64,000 nt of DNA from Actinoplanes flavus (GCF_017592555.1 NZ_JAGFNS010000012.1:210783-274782); one strand, 5' to 3'. Positions 46,402 through 54,925 are shown, counted from the stretch's first letter. The notes: generated from the sequence alone by a model not told the origin. Numbers and translations: made by a program.

Positions 46402-47274
46402 TCAGCTGACCGGTTTGCCGCCGGTGATCCCGAGGACCTCACCGGTGGTGTAACTGGATTCCGGGCTCGCGAAGTAGACGTAGGCCGGGGACAGCTCGGC
46501 GGGCTGTCCGGCCCGGCCCAGCGGGGTGTCCCCGCCGAAGGACTCCACCTTCTTCTCCGGCATGGTCGCCGGGATCAGCGGGGTCCAGATCGGGCCGGGC
46601 GCCACCGCGTTGACCCGGATCCCCTTCTCGGCCAGGTCCTCGGCGAGCGCCTTGGTGAAGGCCACGATGCCGCCCTTGGTGGTGGCGTAGTCGAGCAGCG
46701 CGCTCGACGACAGGTAGGCCTGGATCGAGGCGGTGTTGATGATCGCCGAGCCGGGCGGCATGTGCGGGACGGCGGCCCGGCAGAGCCAGAACATCGCGTA
46801 CAGATTGGTCTTCATGACCCGGTCGAACTGCTCGTCGGTGATCTCGGTGATCCCGCCCGGTTGCGCCATCTGGTAGGCGGCGTTGTTCACCAGGATGTCC
46901 ACCCCGCCCAGTTCGGTGCGGGCCCGGTCGATGATCGCCCGGCAGTGCGCCTCGTCCCGGATGTCGCCGGGCATCAGAACCGCCTTCCGGCCGGCCTTCT
47001 CGATCCACTGCGCGGTGTCGGTGGCGTCGGACTCCTCCTCGGGCAGGTAGGAGATCAGCACGTCGGCGCCCTCCCGGGCGTAGGCGATGGCCACCGCCCG
47101 GCCGATGCCGGAATCGCCGCCGGTGATGACCGCCTTGCGCCCGGTCAACCGCCCACTGCCCCGGTAACTCTCCTCACCGTGGTCCGGGCGGTCCGGCATC
47201 GCCGAGGTCAGACCGGGCGGTTGCTGGTCGCCGCCGTCCAGCGCGGGCTTCGGGTACTTGTCACGCGGGTCCAC
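46402..47274 (-). CDS. SDR-family oxidoreductase (YghA-like)
   Basis: A 290-residue short-chain dehydrogenase. Cofactor loop VITGGDSGIGRAVAIAYARE (TGxxxGIG), NNAA in VDILVNNAAYQMA, catalytic Ser in INTASIQAYLS and YxxxK in YATTKGGIVAFTKALAEDL are all present. The long N-terminal extension with DKYPKPALDGGDQQPPGLTS matches the YghA/GsiB-type general-stress SDRs, which use NADP(H) on aldehydes or alcohols. GTG 47274 follows a GAGGAGG ribosome binding site. Confidence 0.93.
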   Translation of the reverse strand: MDPRDKYPKPALDGGDQQPPGLTSAMPDRPDHGEESYRGSGRLTGRKAVITGGDSGIGRAVAIAYAREGADVLISYLPEEESDATDTAQWIEKAGRKAVLMPGDIRDEAHCRAIIDRARTELGGVDILVNNAAYQMAQPGGITEITDEQFDRVMKTNLYAMFWLCRAAVPHMPPGSAIINTASIQAYLSSSALLDYATTKGGIVAFTKALAEDLAEKGIRVNAVAPGPIWTPLIPATMPEKKVESFGGDTPLGRAGQPAELSPAYVYFASPESSYTTGEVLGITGGKPVS

Positions 47275-47337
47275 GTCGCCTCCTCGTCTCGCGTCGTCGC
47301 CCTCCCGATTCCCCGATGACGTGCGGATAACCGGATC

Positions 47338-48252
47338 GTGGGTATCCCGGCACCCATGGGCGATCCACGAGTGAGCGTCGTCGTCATCACCTGGCAGCGG
47401 CGCGCGGAGGCGCTGGCCTGTCTGAGCCGGCTGCGCGACCTGCCGGAACGGCCGCATGTCGTGCTGGTCGACAACGGCTCCACCGACGGGACCGCCGCCG
47501 CGGTCCGCGAACGGCATCCGGACATCGAGGTGGTCGCCCTGCGCGAGAACCTCGGGGCGGTGGGCCGCAACATCGGGGTACGCCGTACGCGCACGCCGTA
47601 CGTGGCGTTCTGTGACGACGACACGTGGTGGAGCCCCGGCTCACTGTCCCGCGCCGCCGACGTCCTCGACGCCCACCCGCGACTGGCCCTGGTCAACGCC
47701 CGGATCGTGGTGGAGCCGGCCGGGACCGAGGACCCGATCGTCGCCGAGCTGCGGGACTCGCCGGTGCCCGCCCCGGAGTGGATGCCCGGCCCCGCCCTGG
47801 GCAGCTTCCTGGCCGGCGCCTCGGTGGTGCGGCGGGACGCGTTCGAGGCGGCCGGCGGTTTCAGCGAGCGGCTCTGGCTCGGCGGCGAGGAGGAGCTGCT
47901 CGCCACCGATCTGATCGCGTCCGGCTGGGAGCTGTGCTATCGCGGGGACCTGACCGTGCACCACCGGGCCTCGCCGATCCGGGACAGCCCGCACCGGCGG
48001 CGGGTGGGACTGCGCAACACGCTGTGGTTCACCTGGCTGCGGCGGCCGTTAGCCCCGGCCGTACGCCGTACGCTCTTCCTCGCCCGCACCGTCCCACGGG
48101 ACCGGACCTCCCTGCTCGGGGCGCTCGACGCGCTGCGCGGCGCGGGCTGGCTGCTGGCCGAGCGGCGGCCCCGCCCGGCCGTGGTGGAGGCCCGGCTCGG
48201 CCGGCTCGACGAGGCGCAGCGCCGCTCCACGGCCCGCCGCTACGTCGGCTGA
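47338..48252 (+). CDS. glycosyltransferase family 2 protein
   Basis: A 304-residue GT-A fold transferase: VSVVVITWQRRAEALACL and VLVDNGSTDGTAA (nucleotide-sugar binding), FCDDDTWW as the DxD metal motif, and EAAGGFSERLWLGGEEELLATDL as the acceptor and base region. No membrane helices. It probably adds a sugar to a cell-wall or secondary-metabolite acceptor. Start is uncertain: GTG 47338 has a GATAAC hexamer upstream; ATG 47356 would remove six residues. Its end overlaps the convergent atzH gene by 13 bases. Confidence 0.88.
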   Translation: MGIPAPMGDPRVSVVVITWQRRAEALACLSRLRDLPERPHVVLVDNGSTDGTAAAVRERHPDIEVVALRENLGAVGRNIGVRRTRTPYVAFCDDDTWWSPGSLSRAADVLDAHPRLALVNARIVVEPAGTEDPIVAELRDSPVPAPEWMPGPALGSFLAGASVVRRDAFEAAGGFSERLWLGGEEELLATDLIASGWELCYRGDLTVHHRASPIRDSPHRRRVGLRNTLWFTWLRRPLAPAVRRTLFLARTVPRDRTSLLGALDALRGAGWLLAERRPRPAVVEARLGRLDEAQRRSTARRYVG

Positions 48253-48620
48253 CGCGCCGGTTCCGAGACGTGTGCCGTGACGATCCGCCACCCCTCCGGC
48301 AGCCGTACCCAGGTCTGCGACTGGCGGCCCAGCACGTCGCGGCCGGGATAGCCGAACAACGTGGTCACCACGGCCACGCTCGCCCCGTACCCCGCGATGA
48401 TCGTGTCCTTGAGACGACGGCCCGGCGGCAGGCCGCCCTGCGCGCGCCGCCACCTGGCCTGTTCCTCGATGCCGACCTGCTGGTCGGCGATGCCGAACCG
48501 CACGGCGGCGGGGGCGAAGAAGGAGAGGATCTTCTCGACGTCGTCGGCGACCAGCGCCCGTTCGTAGGCCTCGAACGCGGCGGTGACCTCGGCGATCACG
48601 TCCGGAAGGTCTCTTTCCAC
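48240..48620 (-). CDS. atzH: AtzH-like protein (DUF3225, NTF2 fold)
   Basis: A 126-residue single-domain protein of the DUF3225/AtzH family: ALVADDVEKILSFFAPAAVRFG then AQGGLPPGRRLKDTIIAGYG and GRQSQTWVRLPEGWRIVTAHVS. In Pseudomonas sp. ADP, AtzH decarboxylates 1,3-dicarboxyurea to allophanate in cyanuric acid breakdown. Here it is the last gene of an operon with biuret and allophanate hydrolases, which fits a role in supplying allophanate. GTG 48620 follows AAGGAGAGG by six bases. It starts 34 bases after the permease stop. Confidence 0.85.
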   Translation of the reverse strand: MERDLPDVIAEVTAAFEAYERALVADDVEKILSFFAPAAVRFGIADQQVGIEEQARWRRAQGGLPPGRRLKDTIIAGYGASVAVVTTLFGYPGRDVLGRQSQTWVRLPEGWRIVTAHVSEPARQPT

Positions 48621-48654
48621 GGATGTCCTCTCCTTCTCGCCCGGGACGCGGATC

Positions 48655-50217
48655 TCAGTTGGCGGCGGCCGGCTCGCGGGCCGGCTCCGGCTCGGGCGTC
48701 TCATCCGCCTCCGGCGCCCGCGGCGCGGGCCTGCGCAGCGCGAACAGCACGCAGACCAGCGTCAGGAAGAGATAGCCGAGGGTGACCTCGCCGTCGGCGT
48801 TCCACTGCACCTTCTCGGCGTGGATCAGGCCGATGAACGTGAGCACCGCGCCGCTGGCCGCGAAGGCCGCCGCGTGCCAGAACCGCTTGTCGATGAGGAA
48901 CGCGACGATCGCGCCGAGCACCAGACCGGCCAGGATGGCGCCCTGACCGAGCGTCTTGAGGCCGTCGTAGACCACGCCCGCTCCGGCCAGCGCCTCGGTG
49001 CCCACCTGCGCGGCCGAGGTCCCGGCCGCGGCCAGCGCGTTGTCCATCTGGCCGGTGGCCCAGGAGGCGATGTTCGGGATGAGCGCGGCCACCACGGCGG
49101 CGGCGTGCGCCTTCGGCGTGGCCTGGAACGCCTGCGCGCCGATCAACAGGCCGATGTAGAGCAGGATCGGCACGATCGCGGCGGTCGGGAAGATCGAGCC
49201 GAGCAGCCCGAACAGGCCGAAGAAGCAGAGCAGCGCGATCACCACGCCGGTGGCCATCGAATATCCGGTACGCCCACCGGCCGCCTTCCAGCCCGGATGG
49301 CCGACGTAGACGGCCGGCGGGAACGGCGACCCGAGGCAGGAACCGATCACCGCGCCGGCGCCGTCGGCCAGCAGCACGCTGCGCAGGTTGTACCGGTCAC
49401 CGGCGGTGGCGGCGCTCTCCACATTGGTCATCGCCTCGGTGAAGTTGTAGACGCCCAGCGGGATCGCCGTCGCCAGCAGCGGCGCCATGTCCCTCAGCCC
49501 GTCGATCAGCAGGTCGACCTTGAGGTGCGGGAAGGCGAACGCGATGTCCTTCGCGGCGCTCTGCACGTCCGGCACCGACATGGCGCCGCCGATCCAGCCG
49601 ATCGCCGTGCCGACCAGCAGCGCGGCCAGCCCGATCGGGAAGTTGAACGGCAGCTTCACGTCGGTCAGCAGGCCGATCAGCAGCAGGCCGAAGACCGGCA
49701 GGGCGATCCACGCGTAGTTCCACATGCTGGCGGCCGGGTTCATCGAGATGAACGTGATCGAGATGCCGGCCAGGGTGCCGAGCAGCGCGGCCCGTGGTGT
49801 GTACCGACGGATGTACGGGCCGACGAACGCGCCGATCAGCACGATCACACCGATGATGAACGCCCATGCGATGCCGGCCGTCCACGCCGCCACCGGATCC
49901 TTCGTGGTCAGGTAGATCGGCAGCATGATGACGAAGATGACGATGAACATGTGCGGGACGCTCGGGCCGTAGGGCAGGGCCGTCACGTCGGTGCGGTTCT
50001 CCCGGACGGCCAGCCGCCGGGCCAGGAAGGTGTAGTAGACGTTGCCCGCGACCAGGGCGATGCCCAGCGCCGGGAGGATCACGCCGAAGACGTCGCCGGC
50101 CGGCATGTTGATCACGCCGAGACAGAGGCCGGTCAGGGTGAGCACGTTGACCAGGACGTTGACACCGAACCCGAAGAAGGCGTTGGTGTCGCCCCGGACC
50201 CAGTAGGCGAGTTTCAT
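48655..50217 (-). CDS. NCS2-like purine/pyrimidine-type permease
   Basis: A 520-residue membrane protein with 12 or more hydrophobic segments in the xanthine/uracil permease superfamily. It opens MKLAYWVRGDTNAFFGFG and contains AIPLGVYNFTEAMTNVESAATAGD and GSCLGSPFPPAVYVGHPGWK, the conserved SxFxx..G-type substrate loops. Its operon position between biuret-type hydrolases and AtzH suggests uptake of biuret, triuret, cyanuric acid or a related ureide. Substrate is inferred from context only. The start overlaps the hydrolase stop (ATGA). Confidence 0.87.
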   Translation of the reverse strand: MKLAYWVRGDTNAFFGFGVNVLVNVLTLTGLCLGVINMPAGDVFGVILPALGIALVAGNVYYTFLARRLAVRENRTDVTALPYGPSVPHMFIVIFVIMLPIYLTTKDPVAAWTAGIAWAFIIGVIVLIGAFVGPYIRRYTPRAALLGTLAGISITFISMNPAASMWNYAWIALPVFGLLLIGLLTDVKLPFNFPIGLAALLVGTAIGWIGGAMSVPDVQSAAKDIAFAFPHLKVDLLIDGLRDMAPLLATAIPLGVYNFTEAMTNVESAATAGDRYNLRSVLLADGAGAVIGSCLGSPFPPAVYVGHPGWKAAGGRTGYSMATGVVIALLCFFGLFGLLGSIFPTAAIVPILLYIGLLIGAQAFQATPKAHAAAVVAALIPNIASWATGQMDNALAAAGTSAAQVGTEALAGAGVVYDGLKTLGQGAILAGLVLGAIVAFLIDKRFWHAAAFAASGAVLTFIGLIHAEKVQWNADGEVTLGYLFLTLVCVLFALRRPAPRAPEADETPEPEPAREPAAAN

Positions 50218-50870
50218 CGCTGGATCTCCTTGATGACCGCGGGGGAGTCGGCGACCCAGCCGAAGATCCCGCCCTGCGCGGCGATCATCTGGAGGCCGAC
50301 CTGCTGGAACTCGGGGAAGTAGGAGCCGACGCAGTCGGCCAGGACGAGGCATTCGTAGCCACGGTCGTTCGCCTCACGGACCGTGGTGTGGACGCAGACC
50401 TCGGTCGTGACCCCCGTTACGACCAGTCTTCTGACGTTGAGTTCTTCCAGCTTTTCGGACATCCCGGTCGCGTAGAAGGCGCCCTTGCCCGGCTTGTCGA
50501 TGACGATCTCGCCGTCGCGTGGCTGGAGTTCGTCGATGATGTCGTGGCCGTACTCGCCCTGGATCAGGATTCTCCCGAATCTGCCCTCCTGGCCGATCAT
50601 CGGGCCGCGCTTGAGCTTCGCCGGTGGACAGTCGGACAGATCGGGCTTGTGGCCCTCGCGGGTGTGGATGATCGGCATGGTCGTGGCGCGCCAGGCGTCG
50701 AGCAGTTCGCCGAGCGGCCCGATGGTCCGCCGGAGCCGGGCGACATCGTTGCCGAGCGACTCACCGAAGCCGCCGGGCAGAAGAAAGTCCCGCTGCATGT
50801 CGATGACCAGCAGCGCGGTGGTGTCCAGATCGAAGGTGAAGGGGGTGGGCCGGGCATCGACGGCAGGCAT
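50214..50870 (-). CDS. isochorismatase-fold cysteine amidohydrolase (BiuH/TrtA paralogue)
   Basis: A 218-residue cysteine hydrolase paralogous to its upstream neighbour. The triad is Asp in LLVIDMQRDFL, Lys in VIDKPGKGAFYATG and Cys in VTGVTTEVCVHTTVREANDRGYE. Being next to biuH but clearly different, it may act on a related ureide such as triuret, carboxybiuret or a ureidoacrylate-like compound. Triuret hydrolases of this fold are known. The ATG lies one base after the biuH stop, with GGAGG inside biuH; its own stop overlaps the permease start. Confidence 0.87.
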   Translation of the reverse strand: MPAVDARPTPFTFDLDTTALLVIDMQRDFLLPGGFGESLGNDVARLRRTIGPLGELLDAWRATTMPIIHTREGHKPDLSDCPPAKLKRGPMIGQEGRFGRILIQGEYGHDIIDELQPRDGEIVIDKPGKGAFYATGMSEKLEELNVRRLVVTGVTTEVCVHTTVREANDRGYECLVLADCVGSYFPEFQQVGLQMIAAQGGIFGWVADSPAVIKEIQR

Positions 50871-50871
50871 C

Positions 50872-51564
50872 TCAAACCTCCGTTGCCGCTATCACGTCGT
50901 CCGAGGTGGCGACGCAGCCGAAGACGCCGCCCTGCATGGTGACCATGTGCAGGGCGGCGGTGTGGTTGGACGGATCGGTGGCCCCCGTGCAGTCGCTCAG
51001 GATCAGGCACTCGTACCCCCGGTCGTTGGCCTCGCGCATGGTCGTGTGCACGCAGACGTCCGTGGTGATTCCCGTCAAGATCAAATGCGAGATGCCATGG
51101 GTACGGAGGACGAGGTCCAGATTCGTCGCATAGAAAGCGCCCTTGCCCGGTTTGTCGACCACCACCTCGCCCGGCGCCGGAGCCACCTCGGGCACGATCT
51201 CCCACCCCGGCTCGCCCTTGATCAGGATCCGGCCGCACGGCCCCTGACCGCCGATCTCCGCCCCGATCCGCTTCGACCGCCACCGCTTGTTGGCCGGCAG
51301 GTCGGACAGGTCCGGATCGTGGCCCTCCCGGGTGTGGACGACGAGCATGCCCAGCTCGCGGACGTGCGACAACAGTTTCGCGGTGGCCGGCAGCCCGGCC
51401 CGGGTCAGCCCGATGTCGTAGCCCATGCTGTCGACGTAGCCGCCGGGGCCGCAGAAATCGGTCTGCCAGTCGATACAGAGCAGGGCGGTCCGGTCCACCG
51501 GAACCGAACCGTCGTAGGGCCAGGAGTACGGGTTGGCGGGCACCGGCCCGATGCGTGCGGTCAT
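50872..51564 (-). CDS. biuH: biuret amidohydrolase
   Basis: A 230-residue cysteine hydrolase that closely follows rhizobial BiuH from memory: NPYSWPYDGS at the N-terminus, LCIDWQTDFCGPGGYVDSMG (Asp32), HTREGHDPDLSDLPANKRWR, GPCGRILIKGEPGWEIVPE, VDKPGKGAFYATNL (catalytic Lys) and TGITTDVCVHTTMREANDRG (catalytic Cys). BiuH splits biuret into allophanate and ammonia. AtzF, which consumes allophanate, is encoded immediately upstream and its stop overlaps this ATG by one base. Confidence 0.9.
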   Translation of the reverse strand: MTARIGPVPANPYSWPYDGSVPVDRTALLCIDWQTDFCGPGGYVDSMGYDIGLTRAGLPATAKLLSHVRELGMLVVHTREGHDPDLSDLPANKRWRSKRIGAEIGGQGPCGRILIKGEPGWEIVPEVAPAPGEVVVDKPGKGAFYATNLDLVLRTHGISHLILTGITTDVCVHTTMREANDRGYECLILSDCTGATDPSNHTAALHMVTMQGGVFGCVATSDDVIAATEV

Positions 51565-53333
51565 CAGTCAGATCCCTTCGAGCGGTGATTCCGCCAGCCG
51601 CCGCTGGCGGTGATGTCCCGGGCGCCGCGCACCGCGTACGCCTCGCAGAGGAATCCGGTCACCTCGGCGCCGTCCTCCAGCACGAGCCGGCCCAGCGACA
51701 ACGGCGCCGGGATGCCCGCGAGGAAGCCACCCACCTGGGCGGCCGGCAGCCGCCAGAGCTCGATCTCGATGGCGGCGCCACCATCCGTCACCCGGACCAG
51801 CCCGGGAGCACCCGACGGCAGCTCGTACATCCGATAGCAGGGCGCGGTCCTGGTGACGCTCTGCAGCGTGCCGCCGCGCTCGCGAAGCTCCCCGTTGCGC
51901 GGCTCCCCACTCAGGTGCAGCCCCACCACCCCGACGGTCATCCCATCCACCCGGCCACCCCGGCTCCGGTTGCCTTTTGTGCCGGTGTCCGGTTCGGCGG
52001 TGAGCGCGCCGGCCAGTTCCATCAGCAGGTCGTCGCTGAAGGCCGGCCCGAACAGCGTCACCGAGGCCGGCCGCCCGTCCCCGGTGAACCCGTTCGGGAT
52101 CGTCACCGCGGCCATGTCCAGCAGATTCGCGAACTGCGTGTACCGGCCCAGCAGCAGATTGCGCCCGATCGGGTCCGCGGCGATCTCGGCGTGCGTGAAC
52201 GTGGTCCCGACCGTGGGCAGGGCCAGCACGTCGATCCGTTCCCACATCCGTTCGGCGGCCGCCCACAACTCCCGCAACCGGTGCTGGGCCCGGAAGGCGT
52301 CCGCCGCGGTGAATGCCAGGCCACCCGCCAGCACCTGCCGCGTCACCGGCAGCACCGACGCGGGATGGGCGGCCAGGAAATCCCCGAGATCAGCGAGCCG
52401 CTCCGCCACCCAGGGGCCTCGATACAGCAGGTCCCCGGCCTCCAGCAGAGCCTCGATCGCCACCCCGCCGACCATCTCGGCCCCGAGTTGCCCGGCGCGT
52501 GCGGTGATCTCGTCGGTGAACCGGGTGAACGCCTTCTCCTGCCCGCTGTCACCGAAGAAGTCGAGGCCCGCGGGCAGGCCGATCCCAGGCCGGGGGGCCA
52601 CCGGCCGGCGTCCGTCCCGCGACCAGTCGAGGCCCGCGGGCAGGCCGATCCGAGGTCGGGTGACCGCCGGCCGCTGTCCGTTCCGCGACCAGGGGTCCGC
52701 GTACTCCCGCCCGCGCGCGACCCGCATGACCCGGGCCGCCGTCGCGACGTCCCGGCCGAAGATCGAGACACAGTCGAGCGACCGGCATGCGGGCACCACC
52801 CCGAGCGTGCTGATCAGGCCCCGGGTCGGCTTGATCCCGACGATGCCGTTCAGTGCGGCCGGCACCCGCCCGGACCCGGCGGTGTCGGTGCCGAGGGAGA
52901 AGCCGACCGACCCGTCCGCGACCGCGACCGCCGATCCGGAACTGGACCCGCCGGAGATCAGGCCACCACCGAAGACGCTCTCCGGAGCCCCGTACGGCGA
53001 CCGCGCCCCGGTCAGCCCCGTCGCGAACTGGTCCAGATTGGTCTTGCCGACCACGATCGCACCGGCCGCCCGCAGCCGCCGGACCACCGCGGCATCCGCC
53101 TCCGGCGTGTAGGCGAAGTCCGGGCAGGCCGCGGTCGTGGGCAGCCCGGCGACGTCGATGTTGTCCTTGACCGCGAAGGTGACCCCGGCCAGTGGCGCCG
53201 CCGGATCGATCCGGCGCGCCTGCTCGTGCAGTTCGGCCGCGGAGAACCGGCTGATCCAGACTCCGTCCGGACCCGATTCCGCGAGCACCGCATCGACGAT
53301 CGCATCCACGTCCACATCGTCGATTGTCGACAA
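51564..53333 (-). CDS. atzF: allophanate hydrolase (AtzF)
   Basis: A 589-residue enzyme converting allophanate to ammonia and CO2. The amidase domain has FAVKDNIDVAGLPTTAAC (catalytic Lys), SGGSSSGSAVAVADG (cis-Ser) and GTDTAGSGRVPAALNG (nucleophile Ser). The C-terminal ~170 residues (VGVVGLHLSGEPRNGEL, then DGAEVTGFLCEAYAVRGARD) are the AtzF-specific second domain. A 22-residue stretch near the middle is tandemly duplicated (66 bp, 52561-52692). The TTG start overlaps a TTGTCGACAA palindrome and lacks a clear ribosome binding site; a GTG six codons later is possible. Confidence 0.93.
   Translation of the reverse strand: MSTIDDVDVDAIVDAVLAESGPDGVWISRFSAAELHEQARRIDPAAPLAGVTFAVKDNIDVAGLPTTAACPDFAYTPEADAAVVRRLRAAGAIVVGKTNLDQFATGLTGARSPYGAPESVFGGGLISGGSSSGSAVAVADGSVGFSLGTDTAGSGRVPAALNGIVGIKPTRGLISTLGVVPACRSLDCVSIFGRDVATAARVMRVARGREYADPWSRNGQRPAVTRPRIGLPAGLDWSRDGRRPVAPRPGIGLPAGLDFFGDSGQEKAFTRFTDEITARAGQLGAEMVGGVAIEALLEAGDLLYRGPWVAERLADLGDFLAAHPASVLPVTRQVLAGGLAFTAADAFRAQHRLRELWAAAERMWERIDVLALPTVGTTFTHAEIAADPIGRNLLLGRYTQFANLLDMAAVTIPNGFTGDGRPASVTLFGPAFSDDLLMELAGALTAEPDTGTKGNRSRGGRVDGMTVGVVGLHLSGEPRNGELRERGGTLQSVTRTAPCYRMYELPSGAPGLVRVTDGGAAIEIELWRLPAAQVGGFLAGIPAPLSLGRLVLEDGAEVTGFLCEAYAVRGARDITASGGWRNHRSKGSD
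52561..52692 (-). repeat. 66-bp in-frame tandem duplication within atzF
   Basis: Copies 52561-52626 and 52627-52692 each encode a RPxxxRPxIGLPAGLDxS-like 22-residue unit. DNA identity is high, so the duplication is recent. Confidence 0.9.
53324..53333 (-). promoter_or_regulatory. candidate GntR/FadR-type operator TTGTCGACAA
   Basis: A perfect ten-base palindrome that fits the published FadR-subfamily core (yGTM-KACr, no spacer). It overlaps the atzF start codon and lies 82 bases after the gene for a FadR-type regulator. Binding is inferred. Confidence 0.55.
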
Positions 53334-53415
53334 TTCTGTTTCGGTGAGACCTGCATCACGTAACGGCCCGATTTCCCGGAGCTATCAAAGCCCTCGTACC
53401 GGATGAAAGCCCGAC

Positions 53416-54051
53416 TCAGATCAGGTAGGTCCGGGCACCATGCGTGCCGAGAGCCTCCAGGATCTCAACGGTGCCGCCGCTCTCGACCGCCGCGAAGAGC
53501 CGCTCGTGCCGCAGCACCCCCTCCGCCGCCCGGGCGGTCTCCGCCTCACGTCGCATGTTCACCGCCATGAAGAGCTGGATCCGCACGAGGATCGACTCGT
53601 ACAGGGCGGTGAGCTGCCGGTTCCCGCTCAGCGCGACCACCTCGACGTGGAACCGCCGGTGCGCGTTGGCCAGCTCGAGCCGGTCGTCGGTCGCCGTGGC
53701 CCTACGGATCGCGTCGAGCGCCGCCCGCAACCGGGTGAGGTCGGGCGCCACCGGAGTACTGGTGACCGCGTGCCGCTCCAGGACGTCACGCACCTCGTAC
53801 AGCTCGCGCACGTCGTCGTCGGAGAGGGTGGCCACCCGGGCGCCCCGGCGCGGGATGTGCTCGATCAGGCCCTGCTCGGCCAGCAGGCGCATGGCCTCGC
53901 GCAGCGGCGCCCGGCTGATGCCGAGCCGGCGGGTCAGTTGCTCCTCGACCAGTCGTTCACCCGGATCGGTCCGGCCACTCAGGATGTCCCGCCGCAGCCG
54001 GTCGACGGCGAGCTCGACGAGACTGTAAGTCTCCAACTCCCCGTCGCTCAC
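53416..54051 (-). CDS. GntR-family regulator (FadR/FCD subfamily)
   Basis: A 211-residue regulator. The N-terminal winged helix spans about residues 10-75: AVDRLRRDILSGRTDPGERL, LTRRLGISRAPLREAMRLL (recognition helix) and GLIEHIPRRGARVATLS. The C-terminal FCD domain carries metal-ligand candidates in LANAHRRFHVEVV and LRHERLF. It heads the atzF-biuH operon in the same direction and probably represses it until a ureide or related ligand is present. GTG 54051 is the best start; no strong ribosome binding site precedes it. Confidence 0.9.
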   Translation of the reverse strand: MSDGELETYSLVELAVDRLRRDILSGRTDPGERLVEEQLTRRLGISRAPLREAMRLLAEQGLIEHIPRRGARVATLSDDDVRELYEVRDVLERHAVTSTPVAPDLTRLRAALDAIRRATATDDRLELANAHRRFHVEVVALSGNRQLTALYESILVRIQLFMAVNMRREAETARAAEGVLRHERLFAAVESGGTVEILEALGTHGARTYLI

Positions 54052-54104
54052 GCGGCAAGTCTGCCAGCCCGCGCCGTGTGGGCACGGGCTGGCCCCGACG
54101 GCTG

Positions 54105-54611
54105 TTACGAGCCGGCCATGACCTTGCCGGTCTCCAGCAGGGACTTGAGGTCGCTGAGGACCCAGGCCCAGCCGCCGCCACCCTCGGCGCCGGCGTCTGG
54201 GCTCCCGGACACCATCGCGGAGTGGGCAGGCGCGCCGGTCAGCTCGTGGGTGATGGTGACCCGGCAGACGCCCGGACCGGAGTCCTCGATCTCGTAGGTG
54301 AGCGTGGTGAACGGCTCGACCGCGGTGCTCGGGTCCATGAGCATCCGCCACGTCTGCACCAGGCGCCGCGGCGGCTCCGCCTCCAGCACCTCCCCGTCGA
54401 TGATGGTCTCGGGCAGCTCGAACCCACCGGCGGCCGCGTACGCCTTCATCTCCTCGGTGGCCGTCGAGTAGAACCGGCCGCCCTTCTTGAGCTCGTAGAA
54501 CTGCGGGGCGGCGTACGCATACTTCGCGGTCCACTCCGGGTCGGTGATGGCCGTCCAGATCTTGTCGGCCGGCGCCTTGATCCAGATGCGGAAGACCTTG
54601 GTGTCGCTCAT
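54105..54611 (-). CDS. SRPBCC (AHSA1-like) domain protein
   Basis: A 168-residue START/SRPBCC-fold protein: KVFRIWIKAPADKIWTAITD at the N-terminus, FYELKKGGRFYS, RRLVQTWRMLMDPSTAVEPF and a C-terminal helix WAWVLSDLKSLLETGK. These proteins bind hydrophobic ligands and are very often paired with an ArsR-type repressor, as here: the ATG overlaps the ArsR stop by four bases (ATGA). Ligand unknown. Confidence 0.9.
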   Translation of the reverse strand: MSDTKVFRIWIKAPADKIWTAITDPEWTAKYAYAAPQFYELKKGGRFYSTATEEMKAYAAAGGFELPETIIDGEVLEAEPPRRLVQTWRMLMDPSTAVEPFTTLTYEIEDSGPGVCRVTITHELTGAPAHSAMVSGSPDAGAEGGGGWAWVLSDLKSLLETGKVMAGS

Positions 54612-54925
54612 GACTCCTCCAGAGTGTGCTTGAGATCGATCAATGCGGTCACGTGTTGTTCGGTGAACTTGTCGATCCACCGGTCGTGGATCTGCCGGAT
54701 CGGGATCGGGTTGAGGAAGTGCAACTTCTCCCGCCCCGACCGGCGCACGACGACGAGACCCGCCTCTTCGAGCACCCGGAGGTGCTTGGCGACGCCGAAC
54801 CGGGTCATCTCCAGCTCGGACTCCAGTTCGGTGAGCGTGCGGCCATCACGCGCGAAGAGCAGGTCGAGCAGGAACCGGCGGCTCGGGTCGGCCAGCGCCT
54901 TGAACACCCGATCGTCGTCCGTCAT
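54608..54925 (-). CDS. ArsR-family transcriptional regulator
   Basis: A 105-residue winged-helix repressor: VFKALADPSRRFLLDLLFAR, then LTELESELEMTRFGVAKHLR (recognition helix) and LEEAGLVVVRRSGREKLHFL (wing). It lacks the metal-binding CVC box of ArsR/SmtB sensors, so it belongs to the organic-ligand or orphan group that is paired with SRPBCC proteins. ATG 54925 is six bases after TAACTT; the mRNA is probably leaderless. A perfect 20-base palindrome in its promoter suggests autoregulation. Confidence 0.92.
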   Translation of the reverse strand: MTDDDRVFKALADPSRRFLLDLLFARDGRTLTELESELEMTRFGVAKHLRVLEEAGLVVVRRSGREKLHFLNPIPIRQIHDRWIDKFTEQHVTALIDLKHTLEES

